64,000 nucleotides of DNA from Segatella buccae ATCC 33574 (GTDB lineage: Bacteria > Bacteroidota > Bacteroidia > Bacteroidales > Bacteroidaceae). The translations under genes were made by a program, and so were the position numbers. The notes beneath the pieces were generated by a model. The model saw nothing but the letters and a program-made list of their open reading frames with translations. It did no database searches and was not told where the DNA came from. Location of the stretch: assembly GCF_000184945.1 (NCBI RefSeq), contig NZ_GL586311.1, positions 400,199 through 464,198 of the forward strand. The letters run 5' to 3'. This document shows, piece by piece, positions 39,377 through 47,863 of the stretch (positions are counted from its first letter, which is position 1; every line of letters starts with the position of its first letter).

Positions 39377-41752
39377 ATGATCAAGAATCTGAAATCAGCC
39401 ATTCTCAACCTCCCCCGCAGAGGCCGGCACAACGTTGCCAAAATACTTTGTCTGGGGTTCGGCCTTGCCATCGGTGCCGTCCTCATTGCACAAGTGTATT
39501 TTCAGGAAAGCTACGACACCTTCTTTCCCGAGGCGGACCGCACCTATCAAATATATGAAGAGTACACCATCGACGGCGAACACGATGAGGGAGAGAAGAC
39601 CAGTGGCGGTGTGGCGCAGGGCGTGAAGAGCTACTGTCCGCAGGTGGAAGCCGCCACACGCTCCACTCAGTTGCTGGGTGATGCGTTGTTTGCAGTGGAC
39701 AACGACCGGAAAATCTCGCTCAACGCCTATCTGGCCGACAGTTGTTTCTTCGATGTTTTCCCGCAAAAGATAGGACAGGGGAAAGCCAAGGAAACCCTGT
39801 CGCGCCCATTCTACTGCCTTGTCAGCCACGAAGTGGCCGGCCGCATCGGCGGCAATGTCGTAGGCCGGCATCTCACTTGCAAGGAATACCCGGGACTCAC
39901 GTTCACCATCGGCGGTGTCTTCGACGACTTTCCCTACAACTCCTCCCTCCACGGCACCGACCTCGTGATAGCCTTGGGCAGCATCGGAAAGATGATGTAC
40001 GACGGATCCGAGCGATGGGTGGGCAATGACCGCTACCGCTCCTACGTGAGGTTGGCGCAGGGCAAGACACCGGCAGACCTCCGTTCCAACATAGAAAAGA
40101 TGCTGCGGGAGAAGATTCCGCAAAAAGAGTTGAAGAAAGCGGGTGTCACGATGGACTATGACTTGAAGCTCCTCAACGACATCTACACGGGCGATCCGTA
40201 TGTCAAAACCATGAGCCGGATACTCCTGCTGCTGGCCTTTGTGCTGCTGTTCTCGTCGGTAATGAACTATCTGCTCATCGTGATAGGCAACATGGTGGGC
40301 CGCACACGGGAGATGGCGGTGCGCAAATGCTTCGGTGCCGACCGCACAGACATCGGCAGCATCGTGTTCTGCGAGGCTGTGGTGCACATCGCGTGTGCCG
40401 TGGTGCTGGCGGGATTGCTCATCTTTGTGTGCAAGGGCACCATTGAACAGCTCACCGCCACGCCGGCATGCGCGCTCCTCCTCAACCGGGGCGGTCTGTT
40501 CCTTCTCTTGGTGTTGGCTGCCATGTTGCTCCTCGGCGGCGTGTTGCCCGGCTTTCTCTACTCGGCCGTCCCTGTGGCAACGGCCTTTCACGGCTATGCC
40601 GAGAGCCGCCGAAAGTGGAAACTTGCCTTGCTCGCCTTCCAGTTTGCAGCAGCCTCTTTGCTCCTTTGCCTACTCCTCACCATCGCCCGGCAGTATGCTT
40701 TCATGGTGGGATTCAATCCGGGCTATGACTATGATAACTTAGCAGTGCTCACTATCGACGGGGCCACTGTCCAACAAAAGGAGAAGTGCATCGCCGACCT
40801 GCGGAAGAAAGCCTACGTGGCTGCCATCTCCTCGGCCGACGCACTGTTCATCAACGGGCAACCGGGCAACAATGTGACGCTTCCGACCGACGACCGGGAG
40901 CTCTTCAACGCAGCCGACCTCAACAACGTGTCCGACGGCTTTACCGATCTCATGGGACTGAAAGTCGTGCAAGGACGCAAGTTCACGGAGCAGACAGACA
41001 GCCTGCGGGAAGTGATGGTGAGCCGCAGTTTTGTGGAAGCCATGAAGAAAACAGCTCATTGGAATGACAATGTGGTAGGCAAGCGCGTGTGCATCTCAGG
41101 GCACAGTGGCGACGCCAATGTACCTTTCACCATCTGCGGCGTGTATGCCGACGTGCGGCTTCATTCGTTCAGCAATCCCGACGAGCGGCCAAGCGTGATG
41201 TTCTACAACCGCCGGCCGGCGGCCCATCTCCTCATCAAGTTGAACGACATGAAGGAGGCTGACATGACCGACATCATGAACAAAGCCACCATGATGTTTC
41301 CCGATAACAAGGTGTCGCTGCACAGCTATGCTTCCATGCTCGCCAACCTCTATCATGCACAGCAGTCTTTCCGCACAGCCGTACTGGTGGGTGGAATGGT
41401 GACACTCATCATCGCACTGCTCGGACTCATCGGTTATACCACCGACGAGGTGAACCGCCGGCGCAAGGAGATAGCCGTGCGCAAAGTCAATGGCGCCCGC
41501 TTGCAAGACATCCTCCGACTCTTCGTGGGCAACATTTCGTGGGTAGCCGTCCCGTCGCTTGTTGTCGGCGGCATAGGCGCCTACATCGTTTCGGCCGGCT
41601 GGATAGAGCAGTTCAGCGAGCGCGTCACGCTCAATCCGCTGCTGTTCGTGTGGTGCATCGCCCTCATTTGGGCAACCATCATTTCGGTAGTCGTCTTCAA
41701 CAGCCTCAAAGTGGCACAAGGCAACCCTGTAGACTATCTGAAAGACGAGTGA
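39377..41752 (+). CDS. FtsX/MacB-type ABC transporter permease (first of a pair)
   Basis: A 791-aa membrane protein with two FtsX-type domains. Seen: N-terminal TM (about 20-40) followed by a MacB-like periplasmic domain (about 45-270); a three-helix FtsX block (about 275-410: LLLLAFVLLFSSVMNYLLIVI, VVHIACAVVLAGLLIFVC); a second TM and periplasmic domain; and a final FtsX block with TDEVNRRRKEIAVRKVNGA, a motif typical of these permeases. The frame is open 12 codons earlier (39341), but the charged extension is unlikely, so MIKNLKSAIL is taken as the start. It is followed after 85 bp by a second permease, then by the ATPase. Likely moves lipid, peptide or drug cargo between inner membrane and periplasm. 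Confidence 0.82.
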   Translation: MIKNLKSAILNLPRRGRHNVAKILCLGFGLAIGAVLIAQVYFQESYDTFFPEADRTYQIYEEYTIDGEHDEGEKTSGGVAQGVKSYCPQVEAATRSTQLLGDALFAVDNDRKISLNAYLADSCFFDVFPQKIGQGKAKETLSRPFYCLVSHEVAGRIGGNVVGRHLTCKEYPGLTFTIGGVFDDFPYNSSLHGTDLVIALGSIGKMMYDGSERWVGNDRYRSYVRLAQGKTPADLRSNIEKMLREKIPQKELKKAGVTMDYDLKLLNDIYTGDPYVKTMSRILLLLAFVLLFSSVMNYLLIVIGNMVGRTREMAVRKCFGADRTDIGSIVFCEAVVHIACAVVLAGLLIFVCKGTIEQLTATPACALLLNRGGLFLLLVLAAMLLLGGVLPGFLYSAVPVATAFHGYAESRRKWKLALLAFQFAAASLLLCLLLTIARQYAFMVGFNPGYDYDNLAVLTIDGATVQQKEKCIADLRKKAYVAAISSADALFINGQPGNNVTLPTDDRELFNAADLNNVSDGFTDLMGLKVVQGRKFTEQTDSLREVMVSRSFVEAMKKTAHWNDNVVGKRVCISGHSGDANVPFTICGVYADVRLHSFSNPDERPSVMFYNRRPAAHLLIKLNDMKEADMTDIMNKATMMFPDNKVSLHSYASMLANLYHAQQSFRTAVLVGGMVTLIIALLGLIGYTTDEVNRRRKEIAVRKVNGARLQDILRLFVGNISWVAVPSLVVGGIGAYIVSAGWIEQFSERVTLNPLLFVWCIALIWATIISVVVFNSLKVAQGNPVDYLKDE

Positions 41753-41837
41753 AATGGTTCGCCAACTTAAAAGGCAAGCAACTCGTCAACTCACCCACTT
41801 GTCAACTGTCAGACAATTCGTTAATTCCAATAAAGAC
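41753..41837 (+). repeat. Short GTCAACT-type repeats between the permease genes
   Basis: The gap carries CTCGTCAACT, CTTGTCAACTGTCAG and related CAACTCG units in loose tandem. Similar low-complexity spacers are common between Bacteroidota genes. No promoter was recognised, so the two permeases are probably cotranscribed. Confidence 0.35.
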
Positions 41838-44237
41838 ATGAAAGAATTATTCAACCTGAAATCTTACTTCACGTTCCTCTCACGGAACAAGATCTACACG
41901 GCCATCAACGTGTTCGGGCTGTCGGTGGCTTTGATGTTTGTCATGCTCATCGGGCTCTACGTGTGGCAGGAGACCAACGTCGACCGACAGCACTCCAAGG
42001 CCCACCGCATCTACTTGGTGGGCACAAATTTTGACGCCCAAGGGTCTGATGGCACCGACGGCACACACCACGCCGTGGCCAGACATCTGCGCAAGCACTA
42101 TCCCGAGATAGAGCGCACGTGCGGTTTCACCTTGAACAGGATAGACATAGCCCACGACGATGAGTTCGTCACAGCCCAAGCGCTGATGACCGACTCCACC
42201 TTTTTCGACTTCTTCGACTTCCCCCTCCTACAAGGAGACCGGCAGACTTGCCTGAAAGACAGACAAGGAACGGTGATTACGCAGCGGTTTGCCCGCAAGC
42301 TCTTCGGCACCGACAATGCGCTCGGGCGCACCATCGTGTGGAACGACAGCATACGCTTCCGGGTGACAGGAGTGGTGGCCGATTTCGACAACACCATCAT
42401 CAACCAAGACGTGGACATGCTCGTCGACTTCTACTACGAGAAGTATTTCAATCGGGCAAGCATTGATGAGACCTTCCCGGGCATGGTGAATTTCACCGGC
42501 TCGTGCGTGCTGGTGATGGCCCGCGAGGGCACCGACTTCATGGCGCGGGAGAAAGGGCTCACGGCATTCTTCACGTCGTTCTGGCCCAGCTTCAATAACG
42601 GTGCCTTCAAATGCAGGGCCACGCTCACACCCCTCGACCGACTCTATCTCACTAAATACAATTCTGACTACGATATCCTGCGCCACGGCAACAGCCGGCT
42701 GGTGACCATCCTGCTCGTGGTGGGGCTGGTGATACTGCTCTTCTCGGTGATGAACTACATCAACCTCACCGTGGCCCAGTCGGGCTACCGGGCCCGCGAA
42801 CTGGCCACGCGCCGCCTTTTCGGTGCACAGAAGCGCGAAGTGGGGCTGCGCTTGGTGCTGGAGAGCGTCGTGCTCTGTCTGCTCTCCTTAGTGATAGCCA
42901 TAGCCTTTGCATGGGCACTCACGCCCCGGTTTGCCGAACTGCTCAATGCCCGTATCGATTTCGGCACCATGCTCCACCTTGCCGTCTTGGCAGCGATGTT
43001 CGGTTCGGCCGTGCTGCTGGGTGTCGTGGCCGGTGCTTTTCCGGCGGCAGTCATGTCGAGGGTGCGGCCCATTGAGGTGGTACGGGGCGCATTCCGACAG
43101 CAAACCAAGATGGTCTTCTCGCGCGTGTTCATCACCTTGCAGAATGTCATCACCATCGTCATGCTCTCCTGCGCGCTCATCATGTCGGCCCAGATGCAAC
43201 ACCTGGTCAAGGCACCGCTCGGTTTCCATACCGACAACCTGATGTGCATTTACGGGGGTGGAGCTTTCGACAACAAAGACTTCCCCACATTCGTCAACCG
43301 CCTGCGGCAGCTGCCTTTCGTCACCGGTGTGGCCCCCGCCATGGGAACACCCGCCGACGGCGGCAACAACAATACTGTCATCGATGAAAAAATGTCGAAG
43401 AGTTTTCAGATGTTCATCGCCACGCCCGAGTGGATGAAGCTCTACGGCATCACGCTCAAGGACGACCACCACGTAGCTGCCCGCCCCGTAATCTACCTCA
43501 ACACGCAGGCTCTGCACGACCTCGGGATGAAGCCCACCGACACACACATGAGCGAATACTACAAGAAGACGGGATTTTACGGGTTTCCGAAAGATGCTGC
43601 TTTCGGCGGTGTGATGAACGACTTCCACATCCGCAACATTCTGGAAGACAACAGCCACCCCATGCTGCTGCTCATACAAGACAAGGTGGAGGAACCGTGG
43701 AGCGTCACCATAGGCTGTTCCGGAGGCAGTCCGGCCGAAAACTTCCGCGAAGTGCAGCGAGTGTTCAAGGAAGTGTTCCACCGCGACCTCTATGACCAAG
43801 GCCGCCCTTACGTGAACCAACAGATAGAAGCAGCCTTCGAACACGAACTGCGCACCTCGCATATCGTCTCCATGTTTGCCTTCATTGCCATCATCATCTC
43901 TCTGCTAGGGCTCGTGGCCATGTCCACCTACTTCATTCAGCAGCGCCGCAAGGAGATAGCCGTGCGCAAGGTGTTCGGCTCCACGAGCAACCAGATGCGC
44001 CTGCGCCTCGTCCGCACCTTCCTGCTCTACGTGCTCGTGGCCTTCGTCGTGGCCGTGCCCATCGTGTGGTATTTCATGGCTGGGTGGATCTCGCAATACG
44101 CCTACCGCATCGTCTGGTGGCCCTGGCTGCTCGCTGCGGGTGTCATCGTGCTGCTCATCTCCTTTGCTGCCGTGGCCGTGCAGAGCTATGTGGCCGGCAA
44201 CGAAAACCCCGTGAAACATATCAACGAGAATCAATGA
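41838..44237 (+). CDS. FtsX/MacB-type ABC transporter permease (second of a pair)
   Basis: A 799-aa paralogue-like partner of the preceding gene. Seen: MKELFNLKSYFTFLSRNKIYTAINVFGLSVALMFVML (N-terminal TM); periplasmic MacB-like domain (about 45-280); FtsX block with LLVVGLVILLFSVMNYINLTVAQSGYRARELATRRLFGA; a second periplasmic part; and a last FtsX block with ISLLGLVAMSTYFIQQRRKEIAVRKVFGSTSNQ. The frame extends 28 codons upstream through repeat-like spacer, which was not accepted as coding. Two dissimilar large permeases with one ATPase suggest a heterodimeric MacB- or Lol-like transporter. No membrane-fusion protein or TolC gene lies nearby. Confidence 0.83.
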   Translation: MKELFNLKSYFTFLSRNKIYTAINVFGLSVALMFVMLIGLYVWQETNVDRQHSKAHRIYLVGTNFDAQGSDGTDGTHHAVARHLRKHYPEIERTCGFTLNRIDIAHDDEFVTAQALMTDSTFFDFFDFPLLQGDRQTCLKDRQGTVITQRFARKLFGTDNALGRTIVWNDSIRFRVTGVVADFDNTIINQDVDMLVDFYYEKYFNRASIDETFPGMVNFTGSCVLVMAREGTDFMAREKGLTAFFTSFWPSFNNGAFKCRATLTPLDRLYLTKYNSDYDILRHGNSRLVTILLVVGLVILLFSVMNYINLTVAQSGYRARELATRRLFGAQKREVGLRLVLESVVLCLLSLVIAIAFAWALTPRFAELLNARIDFGTMLHLAVLAAMFGSAVLLGVVAGAFPAAVMSRVRPIEVVRGAFRQQTKMVFSRVFITLQNVITIVMLSCALIMSAQMQHLVKAPLGFHTDNLMCIYGGGAFDNKDFPTFVNRLRQLPFVTGVAPAMGTPADGGNNNTVIDEKMSKSFQMFIATPEWMKLYGITLKDDHHVAARPVIYLNTQALHDLGMKPTDTHMSEYYKKTGFYGFPKDAAFGGVMNDFHIRNILEDNSHPMLLLIQDKVEEPWSVTIGCSGGSPAENFREVQRVFKEVFHRDLYDQGRPYVNQQIEAAFEHELRTSHIVSMFAFIAIIISLLGLVAMSTYFIQQRRKEIAVRKVFGSTSNQMRLRLVRTFLLYVLVAFVVAVPIVWYFMAGWISQYAYRIVWWPWLLAAGVIVLLISFAAVAVQSYVAGNENPVKHINENQ

Positions 44238-44347
44238 CCGGAGCCTGAGAGGTCGGAGAGTCCCCTCCCCGGCCTTCCTTGGTCCTTTCAGTTGCCCATT
44301 CTCCATCAACATCTTTAATTCCCGATAATTCTTAAAACAAAAATACA

Positions 44348-45010
44348 ATGATTAAAGTAGAAAAACTCAGCAAGTCGTTTCGCACGGAAGAAGTCGAGAC
44401 GATAGCACTCAACAACGTATCATTTGAAGTGGCCGACGGTGAATTTGTGGCCATCATGGGCCCCTCAGGTTGCGGCAAGTCCACACTACTCAACATCCTC
44501 GGACTGCTTGACAATCCCACGGGCGGACAATACTTCTTGGACGGTCGTGAGGTGTCGGGGCTGCAAGAGAAAGACCGCACCGACGTGCGCAAGGGCGAAA
44601 TCGGCTTTGTCTTCCAAAGTTTCAACCTCATCGACGAACTCAACGTCGAGGAAAACATCGAATTGCCCCTCACCTATCTCACCATCCCCAAGGCCGAACG
44701 CCGGCAAAAGGTGCAGGCCATCATGCGGCGCATGGCCATCAGCCACCGCGCCAAGCACTTCCCCCACCAGCTCTCGGGCGGTCAGCAGCAGCGCGTGGCC
44801 ATCGCCCGTGCGGTGGTGTTCGGTCCCAAAATGATTTTGGCCGACGAGCCCACCGGTAATCTCGACTCCAAGAACGGTGCCGAAGTGATGCACCTGCTCA
44901 CCGAACTCAACCAAGAGGGCACCACCATCGTCATGGTGACCCACAGCGAGCATGACGCCTCCATCGCCCACCGCACCATCCGCCTCTTCGACGGACAAAT
45001 CGTGGAATAA
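44348..45010 (+). CDS. ABC transporter ATP-binding protein (MacB/LolD type)
   Basis: A 220-aa ATPase powering the two upstream permeases. Seen: Walker A GPSGCGKST (about 38-46), Q-loop VFQSFNLID, signature LSGGQQQRVAIARA, Walker B MILADEP, and the switch His in VMVTHSEHD. The subfamily (short, with FNLIDELNVEENIELPL) is that of LolD/MacB-type exporters. It is 110 bp after the second permease. The complete set is therefore permease, permease, ATPase in one direction. Confidence 0.93.
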   Translation: MIKVEKLSKSFRTEEVETIALNNVSFEVADGEFVAIMGPSGCGKSTLLNILGLLDNPTGGQYFLDGREVSGLQEKDRTDVRKGEIGFVFQSFNLIDELNVEENIELPLTYLTIPKAERRQKVQAIMRRMAISHRAKHFPHQLSGGQQQRVAIARAVVFGPKMILADEPTGNLDSKNGAEVMHLLTELNQEGTTIVMVTHSEHDASIAHRTIRLFDGQIVE

Positions 45011-45099
45011 AAGGTAAAAGGGTAAAGAGGTGGAAAAGTAAAAGTCGGCATCCCACACTTCGTGCCGGCTGTGATATGGTAGATCGCTTTCCGTATCCT

Positions 45100-45152
45100 A
45101 CAGTAGGGGCAGTGTTTTATGCCTGCCCGCACGCCCGGAGGGCGTATGCAAC
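45100..45152. repeat. Degenerate GTAGGGGC-type intergenic element
   Basis: Around 45103-45150 lie CAGTAGGGGCAGTG and CCCGCACGCCCGGAGGGCG, the latter with a CGCCC/GGGCG hairpin. A related fragment (TCTGCCCCTACAGG) occurs near 48890 between glsB and glsA. They look like decayed copies of a dispersed element. The rest of 45011-45259 shows nothing gene-like. Confidence 0.4.
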
Positions 45153-45259
45153 ATTCAAAAATTTAAAGATACAAAAGGTCAAATATTAAGATATCCCTGC
45201 TTCCCTTTGCCTATTTACAGCCCGGCCGATGCTTGACAGGGAGACCACCGGGATAGAAT

Positions 45260-45655
45260 AATTTGTCAAACTAATTATTCGTTTTCAGCCTCTCTGCTTG
45301 CGATATTTGCAACCGACAACCACTTGGGCGCAAATAAGCGAATTTTGGCAACACTTCCAAACCGTTGACAATCAGCTGTTTGAATTTTACTGACATGAAT
45401 TTAGGTCTAAAAAGGGGCCTAAAAAGGCCCAACCGGGCTTGTAAAAGGGCCACAGTTGCAGCGCAACTGTGGCCCTTTCAACTTTCAACTGTGGCTCTTT
45501 CGCAGGTCTGGAGTGGCCGAATGGGAAAATCGGCGGGCTTTTCCGGTGGTCTAAGGCCGGCTTTCCATTCTGGCCGGAGAGTTTTTGCGGAAGCACTTTT
45601 GTTAATATTATTCACTGCGTTCCGGCATAGCATGGAGACAGTGTTCACCGATTTC
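45260..45655 (-). repeat. Long dispersed repeat, copy B, with central palindrome
   Basis: Inverted copy of the repeat at 37510-37905. Its centre is an even stronger hairpin: GGGCCACAGTTGC (45447-45459), a 3-nt loop and GCAACTGTGGCCC (45463-45475). Similarity covers the full length, including both ends (TAATTATTCGTTTTCAGCC at one side, GGTGAACACTGTCTCC at the other when read on the minus strand). Not called coding. Confidence 0.85.
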
Positions 45656-45661
45656 TCATTG

Positions 45662-45694
45662 GTAACACCTAACACCTGCCACCTAACACCCACC
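45662..45694 (+). repeat. ACACCTAACACC array related to the rsmH insert arm
   Basis: GTAACACCTAACACCTGCC followed by ACCTAACACCCACC directly after repeat copy B. The core CACCTAACACCCA is identical to that of both arms of the element inside rsmH (50754-50993). It shows the motif is not confined to rsmH. Confidence 0.6.
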
Positions 45695-45763
45695 CCCCGC
45701 CCCACCGATGGACAAAAATGATAAAAAAATAGAAACGGCACCATTATTTTAAAGAAATATTAT

Positions 45764-45771
45764 TATATTTG
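45764..45771 (+). promoter_or_regulatory. -7 element for the flotillin gene
   Basis: TATATTTG, 37 nt before the start codon at 45809; the -33 position is AT-rich without a clean TTTG. Confidence 0.55.
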
Positions 45772-45808
45772 CAACACATTTTTATTACAAACTTAAAAAA
45801 CAGATACT

Positions 45809-47299
45809 ATGTTTGCTAATCCGTTTACGCTTTATGCCATCATTGCCGCAGCCGCCGTGCTGCTGCTTTTCTTCGTGTTCACATCCTATGTCAAGGCACC
45901 ACCTTCCTACGCGTTCATCATCTCCGGTCTCAGCCGCGAACCGCGCGTACTCATCGGTTCCGGCGGTTTCCGCATCCCGTTTCTGGAGCGTCTCGACCGC
46001 GTTTACTTAGGACAAATCACGGTAGACATCAAAACCGAGGAGAGCGTCCCCACCAACGACTTCATCAATGTTGATGTGGATGCCGTGGCCAAGATACGCG
46101 TCACTCCGAACGCCGAAGGCACCCGGTTGGCCGCCAAGAACTTCCTCAACATGACCCCTGTCATGATTGCCGAACAGTTGCAGGATTCGTTGCAGGGCAA
46201 CATGCGTGAAATCATCGGTACGCTCGACCTCCGTTCGCTCAACACCGACCGCGACGGTTTCTCGGATCAGGTGATGCAGAAGGCGCAGCACGACATGGCC
46301 AAACTGGGCATCGAGATCATCTCGTGTAACATTCAGAACGTGACCGACAAGGAAGGGCTCATCCACGACCTCGGTGCCGACAATACGGCCAAAATCAAGA
46401 AAGACGCTTCCATCAACCGGGCCAACGCTGAACGCGACGTGAAGATACAGGTGGCTCACGCCGACAAGGATGCCAACGACGCCCGGGTGGATGCCGACAC
46501 GGCCATCGCCATGAAGAACAACGACCTGGCCTTGAAACGCGCCGACCTCAAGAAGCAGGCCGACACGGCGCAAGCCGATGCCGATGCCGCCTACGCCATC
46601 CAGCAGCAGGAGCAGCAGAAGACCATCAACATCAAGACCGTCGAGGCTGAAATTGAAAAGACCAAACGGCAGCAGATCCTCTCGCAGGAGCAAATCATCA
46701 TCAAGCAAAACGAGTTGGCAGCCGAGGTGGAGAAGAAAGCCGATGCCGACAAATATCAGGTGCAGAAGAACGCTGAAGCCGATCTCGAACAGCGCAAGCG
46801 CATAGCCGAGGCCCAGCGCTACGAGGCCGAGCAGAAGGCACAGGCACAAAATGCGGCATCCGATGCCACCCGCTACCAGTTGGAGCAAGAGGCACAGGGT
46901 ATCAAGGCCAAAGGAGAGGCTGAGGCCTACGCCATCTTGAAGCGAGGGGAAGCCGAAGCACAGGCAATGGACAAAAAGGCTGAAGCCTACAAGAAGTATA
47001 ACAACGCGGCCGTGGCGCAAATGATGATAGAGGTGCTGCCGCAAATCGTCGAAAACGTAGCCAAGCCTATCAGTGCCATCAAGGATGTCAACATCTACAG
47101 CGGCGACGGTCAGGGCATCAGTGCGATGAGCGGCAACGTGCCTGTGGCCATCAAGCAGGCCTTTGACGTGCTCAAATCGGCCACGGGTGTGGACATGGCC
47201 GACATCATGAAGGCCGGCTCCATACAGGCCAAGACCACCCGCAACATCAACCTCAATCCCGAAGCACAGGAGATTGCCGATGGCCTTAAAGACGAATAA
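45809..47299 (+). CDS. Flotillin-family membrane scaffold protein
   Basis: A 496-aa SPFH/flotillin protein that organises membrane microdomains. Seen: N-terminal membrane segment (LYAIIAAAAVLLLFFVFTSY, about 7-26); SPFH domain (about 30-200) with GGFRIPFLERLDRVYLG and NIQNVTDKEGLIHDLG; a long Ala/Lys/Glu-rich coiled coil (about 205-395) with repeated EA/AEA patterns; and a C-terminal tail beginning YNNAAVAQMMIEVLPQIVENVAKPI. Order and length fit flotillins rather than HflK/C or stomatins. No NfeD-type partner is adjacent. Single-gene unit with its own -7 box and terminator. Confidence 0.92.
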   Translation: MFANPFTLYAIIAAAAVLLLFFVFTSYVKAPPSYAFIISGLSREPRVLIGSGGFRIPFLERLDRVYLGQITVDIKTEESVPTNDFINVDVDAVAKIRVTPNAEGTRLAAKNFLNMTPVMIAEQLQDSLQGNMREIIGTLDLRSLNTDRDGFSDQVMQKAQHDMAKLGIEIISCNIQNVTDKEGLIHDLGADNTAKIKKDASINRANAERDVKIQVAHADKDANDARVDADTAIAMKNNDLALKRADLKKQADTAQADADAAYAIQQQEQQKTINIKTVEAEIEKTKRQQILSQEQIIIKQNELAAEVEKKADADKYQVQKNAEADLEQRKRIAEAQRYEAEQKAQAQNAASDATRYQLEQEAQGIKAKGEAEAYAILKRGEAEAQAMDKKAEAYKKYNNAAVAQMMIEVLPQIVENVAKPISAIKDVNIYSGDGQGISAMSGNVPVAIKQAFDVLKSATGVDMADIMKAGSIQAKTTRNINLNPEAQEIADGLKDE

Positions 47300-47318
47300 T
47301 CAGCAAAAAGAAATACTG

Positions 47319-47360
47319 AAAACGGCCGCTTGGTCCAGATTCCAAGCGGCCGTTTTACCG
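47319..47360 (+). terminator. Terminator after the flotillin gene
   Basis: AAAACGGCCGCTTGG (47319-47333) pairs perfectly with CCAAGCGGCCGTTTT (47342-47356); the A/T arms make it usable from both directions, also serving the convergent gene ending at 47417. Confidence 0.9.
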
Positions 47361-47416
47361 TATAAAGCATCAAGTGCAGAATGGAGATGCCGCACTCCGG
47401 GCGGCTTTCCATCAGT

Positions 47417-47863
47417 TTATATCAATTTGGAGTTTTGCAGTTTGGTGAGATAGTTCTGCCAATAAGTGATTTTCTCCTGCACCTTCTGCTTGTCAACAAA
47501 TCTGTTCAGGCGCGAATCGCTGAGCTGGGTGTTGAGCAAGAAGACATAGTGCTCCACCAGTTTGGCCTTTTCGCGGGCCGTCTTCTTTTTCGGATAGCCT
47601 CGCTTGGCGGTCTCACGTGCCCACTGGTCGGAGTTGGCGTTGATTTTCCGGGCCGTGGCCTGCAGGTCGGCGACAAAGTTCTCTCGGTAGGCCTTCTCCT
47701 CGGCAGTCTCCTTGCCGGCCGCCAACAGTTCGTCTACACTGATGCCGGCCTTCTGCTCCGCCTGACTGCCTGTGCCCCCGATGGGCTCGTAGGTGGACTG
47801 GGCGAATGCTGCCACCGGCAGCATGGCCAATGCCATAACGGCAAAACGTAATGTCCTATTCAT
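47417..47863 (-). CDS. Exported protein of unknown function, coupled to glsB
   Basis: A 148-aa protein with signal peptide MNRTLRFAVMALAMLPVAAFA and a mostly helical, charged mature part (DELLAAGKETAEEKAYRENF, REKAKLVEHYVFLLNTQL, QKITYWQNYL-like end). No lipobox, no membrane segment after the signal, and no family recognised. Its ATG overlaps the glsB stop (ATGA, 47860-47863), so it is translated with glsB. The tight coupling suggests a role tied to the glycine-lipid pathway or its delivery to the envelope, but this is inference only. Confidence 0.72.
   Translation of the reverse strand: MNRTLRFAVMALAMLPVAAFAQSTYEPIGGTGSQAEQKAGISVDELLAAGKETAEEKAYRENFVADLQATARKINANSDQWARETAKRGYPKKKTAREKAKLVEHYVFLLNTQLSDSRLNRFVDKQKVQEKITYWQNYLTKLQNSKLI

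Noticed and set aside
37906-45259. Idea that the inverted repeats bound a composite transposon
   Set aside because: No transposase in or beside either copy, and the enclosed genes look like ordinary chromosomal housekeeping and transport genes.
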